Made by a program: the position numbers and the translations under genes. DNA of 64,000 bases from Nemertoderma westbladi (lineage: Eukaryota > Xenacoelomorpha > Nemertodermatida > Nemertodermatidae): assembly GCA_032718475.1 (NCBI GenBank), contig JAUCBJ010009033.1:43412-107411 (forward strand), given 5' to 3'. Positions 1 to 10,150 of this stretch are shown here, in pieces. Each line of letters begins with the position of its first letter. Positions within the stretch are counted from its first letter, which is position 1. The notes below the pieces were generated by a model. The model did not search any database. It had not been told where the DNA came from and was given only the letters and a program-made list of their open reading frames with translations.

Positions 1-510
1 TCAACAAAATCCTATTAAAAATATTGCAAGTAACCAGGAAATTTAATTAGTTTATCAATATGTAATGCTGAACACGGAATACAGGTGGACGCATGTCGAT
101 TTTCCCCTGGAGAAGTATAATTTTATCTGATTTATGATATTATTTTATAACGATGACAATAGGGCCCTATAGATACATACGATATAAATGATATTTTGAT
201 ATTACACTAACTCACTGAATACAGATAGAACAATAATTAATTAACGATATAATTAATGTACGTAACTCCAATTGACAAGTATTCGTGAAATGTTGTTCAC
301 CTGTCAAAGTGTAGTGTTGGGTATTTGATTTCGCGTTCTATAATGTTGATAATATGCAAATATTTCGAATATCACACATCGAATCGTTCTAACAGTAGTC
401 ACGTTTACAATTTTCAATTGTCGGTACTTTTCTAGTATAACCCAATCGTGTTTTTGCCGGCCTCAGCTTTAGACAAAAACTACCCAGTCTAAAGACAAGT
501 TCGTTATAAC
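1..510. repeat. Dispersed repeat, with inverted copies elsewhere in the window
   Basis: Bases 1-125 are matched on the opposite strand at 34891-35054, which carries an extra block of about 45 bp. Bases about 130-510 are matched on the opposite strand at about 50543-51010, inside intron 1 of the amine oxidase gene; the shared block around 460-500 (GCCGGCCTCAGCTTTAGAC) is almost exact. No coding potential or terminal repeat was found, so the class of element is unknown. It may be a mobile element whose pieces were separated. Confidence 0.75.
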
Positions 511-784
511 TTAGAACTTAGAAGCAGCATCAAGAATCACTTCTCCAAATAATCGTCTGGAATAGATATGTTGCCCAAACCTTACTACTCATAAAAACCT
601 TAGAACTAAGATTAAATACTAAAAATTATAATTTTCTAGTCGACATGACAACGTGTAGAATACAACCTTACAATCCAAATCATCGCCAAAATCAAATACA
701 ATTGAAATGCTGAGGGTAAAAATCGAGAGTTGTCCGAAAATGGGGACCACCTCCCCTACCCCTTAAACAAATAGCTAAACTTAC

Positions 785-1329
785 CTTCTACAGGTCAGGT
801 CTTCGTTACACTGATAACATTGTCCCTTCCCACACTTGGTATCTACACACTGGACACCTTTCATGTGATAGTTTGGTTTACAGACACATTGGGCCCCTTG
901 ACAGAAGGTATTCAATCTCGAGCAATCACTGTCATCGGCACATGTCTGCGAATAATCCTGAACTGAAAAACAATTGATGATGTACAAATAAACCAAAAAG
1001 TATGGCCGGACCATATTGACTGGACTTTTACGGTTCCTTTGCTTGAAACGGTCTACATTTCGATTATGATAAAAAACAATTAAAGAAATGACCTGATAAA
1101 TACAATTAATTGATAAATAAAGTGACTGTTTGTTGTAAAAAACACTGTTTTATGACAAACGGGCGGCCCCCTATTATAATATCGCATTTGTTCCACGGGT
1201 GTCACTATTTGCGTATTATCACTAATCCCAATAATTTAAAAGAGATAATAACATACCTGGAGTTGTGCTAGATTGGGCTGACACACAGAGCAGGGAGGAG
1301 GCTACGAGTAGGCAAACATTCGCAATCAT
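785..1329 (-). CDS. Secreted EB/EGF-like cysteine-rich protein, 5' exons only
   Basis: Two exons join in frame on the minus strand. Exon 1 (1329-1257) starts at an ATG and encodes a typical signal peptide (MIANVCLLVASSLLCVSA, cleavage expected near residue 18), ending at a CAG|GTATGT donor. Exon 2 (962-785) follows a TTTTTCAG acceptor and ends at AAG|GTAAG. Both sides of the first intron are phase 1. Exon 2 carries ten cysteines at residues 32, 38, 45, 50, 52, 63, 68, 73, 76 and 82; the first six have the C-x5-C-x6-C-x4-C-x-C-x10-C spacing of an EB/EGF-like module. The product should be secreted or the ectodomain of a membrane protein. The remaining exons would lie before base 1 of the window. 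The coding sequence is intact in what is visible; the function is not recognisable. Splice sites are predicted by eye. Confidence 0.75.
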
Positions 1330-2865
1330 TCCGAAATTGTTTCAATAGATCGTGACACTAATCAATCAAAGTCAACAAATAATAAAAAGGAAATAAATAC
1401 TATATTTGGGTTGTTTAACCTGATAACCTGTAAAAAAGTGATAACCTGTAAATTCAGTATTAATATATAAACTTTCGGATAATTTTTTTTGTGAATTATA
1501 ATAAACTATTAATAAGGATATTTTATAATTTTTAAACGTAATCTGAATGTTTTTAAAAGTATTTGAAATTTTATCAGTGCAATTAAAATATAAGTTTCTG
1601 CGGAACCTACCGTACAGACAATAATAAATAAATTATGTTTGAAAGGTTGCCCTGGTAACCACGCAATTTCTGCATAAATTTTTAGAGGGCGTGGGCGTGA
1701 AGCGTTTGTAAAGCTCGGAAGTGACGCCATGCTCATCTGCAATGTACAAACTGTACAAATAAAACGACATGTTAATTAGTACCGTGAGCAGCGTTAAGTT
1801 AAAGTTAAGTAATGTTGGAATAAAAATATGATGAGCAATATAAAAATTATTTAAAGTAAAAATAAAAGATAATAACTACAAGATCTTAATAAAATTATAA
1901 GTATACCACTTTTTGAGGAAATTATGTACAATTGATGTACAATTGATTATTGTACAATTGAGTTTGAATAAGGTTCCTAATGGTGCTTAAATAAGTAACT
2001 AATTTATATACCCAAACTGGTAAAGGTTGGGTTTATAATGATTATTAAATGATTTCATTAGGTAAATCAGTTAGTTATATTGATATAAATAATAACAACC
2101 TCGTTGTTATAGACATAATAACATGATAGAGGTCTCCTCCATTCAACCCTAACTGTACATAGTCATTAACTACACTTGTAATCTAAACGCAATAAATTTT
2201 GGCAACCCGTTTATATAACGAACAAATGCCCCATACAGCTAAACAAATAGTTTCTCACGCCAAATTCTAACGGGGTAGAAATTACGTACACTAGGAGAGC
2301 CTATATGTCGCTATACGGGCCAATCATCTCTAATTGGGTAAAATCAAGTTGTCAGTCAAACGCTGAAACTGTATCGAACAGCAATGAGCCGGTTCACGCA
2401 TGTGAAGTATACCAGACTTTTGATTTACTTTTAACTTTACCTCCTTCATGTGAAGAATACCAGTTTTTCACTAAAAACCCATGTTACAGAAGGGAAGAAT
2501 CTACCCCAAACATAAACAAATTAGTATATTTGATCAATTTATAAAAAAATAATTCAGCGCTATTAAACACTTAATATAAGGATAAATTTAATTCTTCATA
2601 ATATATAAAATTCAAATAAAAGTGAAAACCTGGTAATTCTTCCCATGGTCGAATGAGCCTTACAACATCCTCAAATACATTTTTCCAGAGCAAATTATTT
2701 TCATACATAAATTATTAATTGATCAAATATAATTCGCTAGATATTATAACTACATGCAAACATGTACCGCAGAGAATTTAACTCAATATTCCAATATTGT
2801 ATAAAATACAATTGTATGATATAATATATACAATTTCATAATTTCATGAATATACAATTCAACAA
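1330..2865. other. AT-rich non-coding stretch
   Basis: Possible promoter side of the EB/EGF-like gene, ending at the minisatellite. Short open frames (for example 2305-2544) have no recognisable motif, splice context or homology, and I would not call them genes. A short repeated TGTACAATTGA word occurs around 1925-1960. Confidence 0.5.
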
Positions 2866-5800
2866 TATTGTAGAACACAGTGTAGAACACCGTCTAGAAA
2901 AACTTGTAGAACACAGTGTAGAACACAGTGTAGAACACAGTGTGAATACAGTGTAGAAGAACGTGTAGAACAAAGTGTAGAACACAAGTGTAGGACACAG
3001 TGTAGGACACAGTGTAGAACACAGTGTGAATACAGTGTAGAAGAACGTGTAGAACAAAGTGTAGAACACAAGTGTAGGACACAGTGTAGGACACAGTGTA
3101 GAAGACAGTGTAGAACAGTGTAGAACACAAGTGTAGGACACAGTGTAGAACACAGTGTAGAATACAGTGTAGAACACAGTGTAGAACACAGTGTAGGTCA
3201 CAGTGTAGGACAGTGTAGAATACAGTCTAGAACACAGTGTAGAACACAGTGTAGAATACAGTGTAGAACACCGTGTAGAAGAACTTGTAGAACACAGTGT
3301 ATAACACCGTGTAGAACACAGTGTATAACACAGTGTAGAACACAAGTGTAGAACACAGTGTAGAATACAGTGTAGAACAGTGTAGAAGAACGTGTAGAAT
3401 ACAGTGTAGAACACCGTGTAGAAGAACTTGTAGAACACAGTGTAGAACACCGTGTAGAACACAGTGTAGAACACCGTGTATAACACAGTGTAGAACACAA
3501 GTGTATAACACAGTGTAGAACACAAGTGTAGAACACAGTGTAGAATACAGTGTAGAACAGTGTAGAAGAACGTGTAGAACACAGTGTAGAACACAGCGTA
3601 GAACACAGTGTAGAACACAGCGTAGAACACAGCGTAGAACACAGTGTAGAATACAGTGTAGAACAGTGTAGAAGAACGTGTAGAACACGTAGAACACAGT
3701 GTAGAACACAGTGTAGAACACAGTGTAGAACACAGTGTAGAACACAGTGTAGAACACAGTGTAGAACACCGTGTAGAACACAGTGTAGAACACAGTGTAG
3801 AATAGTGTAGAACACCGTGTAGAACACCGTGTAGAAGAACTTGTAGAACACAGTGTAGAACACCGTGTAGAACACAGTGTAGAACACCAAGTAGAACACC
3901 GTGTAGAAGAACTTGTAGAACACAGTGTAGAACACCGTGTAGAACACAGTGTAGAACACCGTGTAGAACACAGTGTAGAGCACAGTGTAGAACACCGTGT
4001 ATAACACAGTGTAGAACACAAGTGTATAACACAGTGTAGAACACAAGTGTAGAACACAGTGTAGAATACAGTGTAGAACAGTGTAGAAGAACGTGTAGAA
4101 CACAGTGTAGAACACCGTGTAGAACACAGTGTAGAACACAGTGTAGAATACAGTGTAGAACAGTGTAGAAGAACGTGTAGAACACGTAGAACACAGTGTA
4201 GAATACAGTGTAGAACAGTGTAGAAGAACGTGTAGAACACGTAGAACACAGTGTAGAACACAGTGTAGAACACAGTGTAGAACACAGTGTAGAGCACAGT
4301 GTAGAACACCGTGTATAACACAGTGTAGAACACAAGTGTATAACACAGTGTAGAACACAAGTGTAGAACACAGTGTAGAATACAGTGTAGAACAGTGTAG
4401 AAGAACGTGTAGAACACAGTGTAGAACACAGTGTAGAACACAGTGTAGAACACAGTGTAGAATACAGCGTAGAACAGTGTAGAAGAACGTGTAGAACACG
4501 TAGAACACAGTGTAGAATACAGTGTAGAATACAGTGTAGAACACAGTGTAGAACACAGTGTAGAACACAGTGTAGAGCACAGTGTAGAACACAAGTGTAG
4601 AACACAGTGTAGAGCACAGTGTAGAACACCGTGTATAACACAGTGTAGAATACAGTGTAGAACAGTGTAGAAGAACGTGTAGAACACGTAGAACACAGTG
4701 TAGAACACCGTGTAGAACACAGTGTAGAACACAGTGTAGAGCACAGTGTAGAACACCGTGTATAACACAGTGTAGAATACAGTGTAGAACAGTGTAGAAG
4801 AACGTGTAGAACACGTAGAACACAGTGTAGAACACAGTGTAGAACACAGTGTAGAGCACAGTGTAGAACACCGTGTATAACACAGTGTAGAACACAAGTG
4901 TATAACACAGTGTAGAACACAAGTGTAGAACACAGTGTAGAATACAGTGTAGAACAGTGTAGAAGAACGTGTAGAACACAGTGTAGAACACAGTGTAGAA
5001 CACAGTGTAGAACACAGTGTAGAACAGTGTAGAAGAACGTGTAGAACACGTAGAACACCGTGTAGAAGAACGTGTAGAACACAGTGTAGAACACAGTGTA
5101 GAATACAGTGTAGAACAGTGTAGAAGAACGTGTAGAACACGTAGAACACAGTGTAGAGCACAGTGTAGAACACCGTGTATAACACAGTGTAGAACACAAG
5201 TGTATAACACAGTGTAGAACACAAGTGTAGAACACAGTGTAGAATACAGTGTAGAACAGTGTAGAAGAACGTGTAGAACACAGTGTAGAACACAGTGTAG
5301 AACACAGTGTAGAACACAGTGTAGAATACAGTGTAGAACAGTGTAGAAGAACGTGTAGAACACGTAGAACACAGTGTAGAATACAGTGTAGAACAGTGTA
5401 GAAGAACGTGTAGAACACAGTGTAGAATACAGTGTAGAAGAACGTGTAGAACACAGTGTAGAACACGTAGAACACAGTGTAGAATACAGTGTAGAAGAAC
5501 GTGTAGAACACAGTGTAGAACACCGTGTAGAACACAGTGTAGAACACAGTGTAGAACACCGTGTAGAAGAACTTGTAGAACACAGTGTAGAACACCGTGT
5601 AGAACACAGTGTAGAACACCGTGTAGAACACAGTGTAGAGCACAGTGTAGAACACCGTGTATAACACAGTGTAGAACACAAGTGTAGAACACAGTGTAGA
5701 ATACAGTGTAGAACAGTGTAGAAGAACGTGTAGAACACAGTGTAGAACACCGTGTAGAACACAGTGTAGAACACAGTGTAGAATACAGTGTAGAACAGTG

Positions 5801-5975
5801 TAGAAGAACGTGTAGAACACGTAGAACACAGTGTAGAATACAGTGTAGAACAGTGTAGAAGAACGTGTAGAACACAGTGTAGAATACAGTGTAGAACAGT
5901 GTAGAAGAACGTGTAGAACACGTAGAACACAGTGTAGAACACAGTGTAGAACACAGTGTAGAACACAGTGTAGAA
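2866..5975. repeat. 12-bp minisatellite, about 3.1 kb, with higher-order structure
   Basis: About 250 copies of a 12-bp unit, GTGTAGAACACA on the plus strand, with recurrent variants (CCGTGTAGAACA, GAACGTGTAGAA, AGTGTATAACAC). Variants recur in the same order in blocks of roughly 100-350 bp, for example near 3490, 4010, 4320, 4890 and 5200, so the array has higher-order repeats. The plus strand is full of TAG stops in one frame. All three minus frames stay open for hundreds of codons because the unit lacks stops there and 12 is a multiple of 3; the encoded tetrapeptides (FYTV, LHCV, STLC) are simply the same repeat in three phases. I regard it as non-coding satellite. Confidence 0.95.
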
Positions 5976-5984
5976 TGGGCCGGC

Positions 5985-6107
5985 GAAGAATGAACGCGGG
6001 CGAAGGTTGGACGCGGGCGAAGGTTGGACGCGGGCGAAGATTGGACGCGGGCGAAGGTTGGACGCGGACGAAGGTTTGGACGCGGGAGAAGGTTGGACGC
6101 GATTCCC
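5985..6107. repeat. 17-bp tandem repeat (GGACGCGGGCGAAGGTT)
   Basis: About seven GC-rich units directly adjoin the 12-bp minisatellite. A single related piece (TTGGACGCGGGCGAAT) lies at about 6786-6801 at the far end of the following fold-back array, in the same orientation, which suggests both belong to one larger element. Confidence 0.85.
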
Positions 6108-6816
6108 CGTACTTAGTTCAAATTTAAGCCTCATGCGAATTTAGTTCCAATTTTGGCGAATTTAGTTCCCATTTGGGCGAACTTAGTTCCAATAACTAGA
6201 GAATAACGAAAACGAATTTAGTTCCAATGTTTCAGGTTGGGGCCAGCCACGTAGTTGGCGAAGTATGTTTAATGACCCTAATAGGTGGATGGTTAAATAA
6301 TAATTGTAAATTACTAACCCAAAACGCCCAACCTCCTAACCAACACAATCTTATCCCAAACAACGCCCAACCTCTTAACCCAAACAACGCCCAACCTCCT
6401 AACCCAAACAACGCCCATCCACCTAAACCGAAACAACTGGTAAATATTGTATTTGGTGTGAAAATGGCACAATGTGCATGACTTGAGTATTTATTATAAT
6501 ACTACAGACTCAGTCAGTCAGTATCAGTATACTCGTGATTAATATATATTTCAAAATACGCAATAGCTTTCGCCTACTACGTGGCTATCCCCACGATTGA
6601 AACATGAAACATTGGAACTAAGTATGTATCGCACCCATTGGAACTAAATTCGCTTCCATTGGAACTAAATTCGATTACATTGGAACTAAGTTCGCTTTGT
6701 AAAATTTATTTTGGAACAAAATTCGTTTCAATTGGAACTAAGTTCGCCTTTGAAAATGTGCGATTGGAACTAAGTTCGTGCTACCGTTGGACGCGGGCGA
6801 ATATTGCACCCAACCG
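6108..6816. mobile_element. Fold-back element: inverted arrays of GAATTTAGTTCCAAT
   Basis: The left arm (about 6110-6265) has four to five spaced copies of GAATTTAGTTCCAAT and ends in an AGCCACGTAGTTGGCGAA block. The right arm (about 6565-6785) has the reverse complement: TTCGCCTACTACGTGGCT followed by five to six copies of ATTGGAACTAAGTTCG. The loop (about 6318-6432) is a short tandem repeat built on AACCCAAACAACGCCC. Inverted arms made of tandem subrepeats around a unique centre are the layout of fold-back transposons. No transposase is visible and the exact ends and target duplication were not found. Confidence 0.65.
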
Positions 6817-6868
6817 TTACTACTACTACTACTAGGATCGGTATGCTACATGCATTGCAGCTGCATTT

Positions 6869-9089
6869 TTAAGAATGCTGTGCCGGCTTGTCGACAAAAT
6901 TGCGCCGCCACAACTCCCGGGGACCCACGACATTTGCTAGATCATCCGCATCTTCAAGGCCAGTGTCCTTTAAGATGCGTCTCAAGAAAGTCATGGGCTG
7001 TCCACCACGCTTATTCACTCCATGAGGCTGCCAAAGTACAAGATTATCTGTCCACTGGCTGGTCCTCACGGCGAAAGCAATATCCTGCAAAGCGGAGGCG
7101 ATTTTGTTATAGTATCAAGCATGGGGGAACCAATGAGACACCTCCAATGTTATATAGTGTCTGGTTGGGGATGTGTTTGACATTGTACTTGACACAATGA
7201 ACCCGGCGTAGCCTTCTTGTGAATGTGCCATCCAGAGATTTGGTGTCCTCAGCAGTTATAGCCCAGCATGGACTCACATAGAGGAGTACTGGAACTACTG
7301 CTGCTCTAAATAATCGGACCTTAAGTTTCTGATTAATTCTCGGTGACTTCCAAATCCTGGAAAGCCTATTCAAGGCCGCCCATGCCATTCCCTTGCGTAT
7401 TCGAAGGACCGCACCTGACTTCCGGATCCATGATGATCCCAGGTAACAGAAGTCGTCCAGATGCTCATGCTCAAGCATACCATCCTTTGAGCTTATGCTC
7501 ATCCGATCAGAGACTTGCCGAGGACTTTCAAAGTTAACTGTCAAAATTTTGGTCTTTCTGGAGTTAATAAAAAGACCAACACTAGAAGCAGCATGTTCTA
7601 ATGAGCCGAGAAGCCGTTGGGCTCCCTCTAGTGATTCTGAGAGTACTCCTAAGTCATCAGCAAAGTCTAGATCAGTTAGGTACTTGGCAGGATTTCCTCG
7701 ACTTCTGGAGCCAGTCGGTGGAGTTATCATCACCCCATCATCATTATGATGATCTAAGGACATGCGTAGAACATAGTCAACCACAATTATGAACAAGAAT
7801 GGTGCAAGTGTGTCTCCCTGGAAGACGCCCCATAACACTTCAAATGGTTCTGTGTCACCGTCAACAGTAGACACAAATGTTGTCGAACCATCGTATACTG
7901 ATCTGATTGCTGCAATAATTTAATCAGGAATCCCATATAATGAAAGTATGCTGAACATACGTGAGCGAGAGACTGAATCAAAGGCATTGAAGAAGTCAAC
8001 AAAGATAACAGCCAGATGCCTGTCTTTCTTTTTTGATAACTCTTCAATTATCCTTCTAAGTGCCAAAATGGGTTCCATGGTCCCATGACAGTTACGGAAC
8101 CCATTCTGATTTCCACGGAGCAGTCTCTCAATGGGATCCCTGATGCGATTTAATAGAATTCTATTGTATAGCTTTGCAGCAATCGAGATCAATGAGATTC
8201 CCCGAAAAGAACCATAGAGTGTTAGGTTGCCCTTCTTGGGAACTGGCACCAACTTATTTGTTTTCATTTCTTGTGGGACTCTTGTTGTTCGGTACATGTC
8301 TACTATGATGGGATAGATGAGCTTTAAACACCCAGGTATTTTAAAGACCTCAGGGGGAACACCATCTACTCCACTGCCACGATTGGTCTTAATGCTCTTT
8401 GCAGCAGCCTTCACTTCTGCAAAGGAGATATCACCAATGGGAATATCTGGGAGTACAGACTCAGACACTTTTACTTTTATAAAGTTATCAGGCAATACCC
8501 TGTCATTATTGAGGAGCTTTTCAAAGTGGGCCTTCCAACCATTGAGGCGATCGGCTGGTGATTCAGCCTTAACCTTGGTGGTTGGTTGGCTTTTTCGACC
8601 AGCAAGCAAGTTGATCGATCTCCATGCCTGGGATGATTGCCTGCTGTCGTCAGCATCATTGATGGCATCAACCTGTTGGTTTATTAGCTCCTGTAAATTA
8701 ACAGAGTACTGCCTGTTCAGGGACCTAGATGCAGCCTTAACTGCATTCTTGGCCGCTGTAGTCTGTTTGAGTCGTGACTCTTTCTGCGCCTTGTAGAGGT
8801 CATTTCGGCACTTCTGAATTTTGTTGTCAGTCCAGGGGGCCCTTTTCCTGGTACGAGGGTATACAGGAACTGTTTCTGCAGCTGCTAACTTAACTGCTTC
8901 TGTGAAGGCAGTATAGCCCTCACAGTGATCTGCCGCCTCAGAGGCAAGAACCTCATACCTGTTGCTCAGCTGTAGTGTGAAGCTGGATCTCACACTTGGC
9001 TGTTGCAACAGAGAGGACCAGTCATGCCGCGGCAAGGCTGATTTCGTTGTTCTGCTAGCACGCAGACTAAGTCTTACCTTGGCCACAAT
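6869..9089 (-). pseudogene. LINE reverse transcriptase, broken
   Basis: Visible RT blocks in order are GSGVDGVPPEVF, FRGISLISIAAKLYNR, NQNGFRN, VIFVDFFNAFDSV (motif A, Asp), GVFQGDTLAPFLF (motif B), LDFADDLG (motif C, catalytic Asp pair) and INSRKTKIL (motif D). An in-frame TAA at 7918-7920 interrupts the region between motifs A and B; the copy at 41090 has GAA at the matching codon, so this is a point-mutation stop. A further frameshift near 7100-7120 moves the C-terminal part (7090-6869), which contains the conserved LRRILKDTGLEDADD block and ends just before the TAG tail. Confidence 0.9.
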
Positions 9090-10128
9090 AAGGCGGTGAT
9101 CACTGGAGAAGGGTCGTAGTGTAAATGCACTACAGTCTTGTATAGAGCTCTTGTATTTCCTACGAAACAGGATATGGTCTATCTGGGACTTGTGACCACT
9201 GGGTCCACAATGAGTCCATAGCTTTCCCGTTTTTCAGATAAAATCCTGAAGATGGACGGAATTTCGGTTAACACTATAGCTATAGATAGACCCAGGGCGA
9301 TGTAGGTGATTGATGCAGACTTGCATTAAAGTCTCCCAGGAATGTTAAGAATGCATGCTGATCCACTCCATCAGTAGCTGCTTGTAGATTGTGGTAGAAA
9401 TTTTCCACCTCCTCTACAGGGGCAACACCAGTTGGAGAGTAGCACACAATCAGAACCACCTTAGGAAACTTCTTAGCCAGTCTTCCAGAACATGAGAAGT
9501 GGCAACGGATGACGCGGTTAGAGATTTGGTCTATTTTGTCCAATGCTGCATGTGAGGTTGGATTTATCAATAGACCAATTCCACCATTGCCACTATCATC
9601 TGCTGACGCGAGGGCGAGTCGCCAACCGCCCCCCACGTCCTTAATCAGAACCTCATCAGTCTGTCCAGTCTGCATTCGGTACTCTTGAACACCCACTGCG
9701 CTAAGAGAAAGCTTATCTGCCAAGGCAGTCAGCTCACCTTGTCGCATTGGGGACCCGAGTGTTAGGGTGTTTACTGAGCCTAGTCTAGTATCTTGCCTCA
9801 GATTCACCAATAGCTTTGTTGGTCGGGGTGGAACATGAGAGTAGCCTCCAACTCCAGAATCCCTCTCCCCCTCACAATCTGGCCTCCCTGGTGACCCAGG
9901 GTTTGGGCCAGAAAGGTCATAAGGAAAAGGACTCAAAGAATTGTTGGCTGCTCTCTCTCCAGTAGGGGGTGAGACAGACAGCCGGTCAGGAGATAGCTGA
10001 CGCCTGTGAGGCCGATAGTGTCCATTATTTCCACTGGCCTCTAGTGGCCGGACCTCCGCATTACTTATGTAATCCATAGTGGGGGTTGGGGGGTGCTTTT
10101 TTGCCGAGTCAGCTCTCGGGGCAACCAA
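9090..10128 (-). pseudogene. LINE endonuclease domain, broken
   Basis: The N-terminal part (10128-9280) begins with a proline- and serine-rich leader of roughly 100 residues and runs into an exonuclease-endonuclease-phosphatase fold. Recognisable blocks are VGVQEYR (metal-binding Glu), GGIGLLINP, VLIVCYSPT and FLGDFNASL (catalytic Asp/Asn). A frameshift near 9290 moves the frame; the rest of the domain continues to QIDHILFRRKY and the C-terminal SSDHRLIV (catalytic Asp-His), with a TGA near 9240. The frame then runs straight into the reverse transcriptase. The enzyme would nick target DNA for target-primed reverse transcription. Confidence 0.85.
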
Positions 10129-10150
10129 CCGTTAGGGCCTGTTGAACACG

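Larger units (their letters stand above)
6817..10150 (-). mobile_element. Non-LTR retrotransposon (LINE), nearly full length, decayed
   Basis: Read on the minus strand, this is a LINE with an apurinic-type endonuclease followed by a reverse transcriptase. The 3' end lies in a (TAG)n tail after CCGATCC (6817-6838 on the plus strand is a TAC repeat), a common LINE 3' feature. The 5' end is near 10130-10150. Two other copies in the window share its 3' half: 40674-41733 (plus) and 21596-21730 (plus). The element carries at least two in-frame stops and two frameshifts, so it is inactive. The clade was not determined; the layout with endonuclease before RT and no visible RNase H would fit RTE-, CR1- or related groups. 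Confidence 0.9.

Noticed and set aside
2836-6134. Open frames of 880-1000 codons on the minus strand in three phases
   Set aside because: They are the same 12-bp tandem repeat read in three frames. No protein motif, start context or splice pattern supports any of them.
6778-7200. Plus-strand frame opposite the LINE
   Set aside because: It is antisense to the conserved RT C-terminal region.
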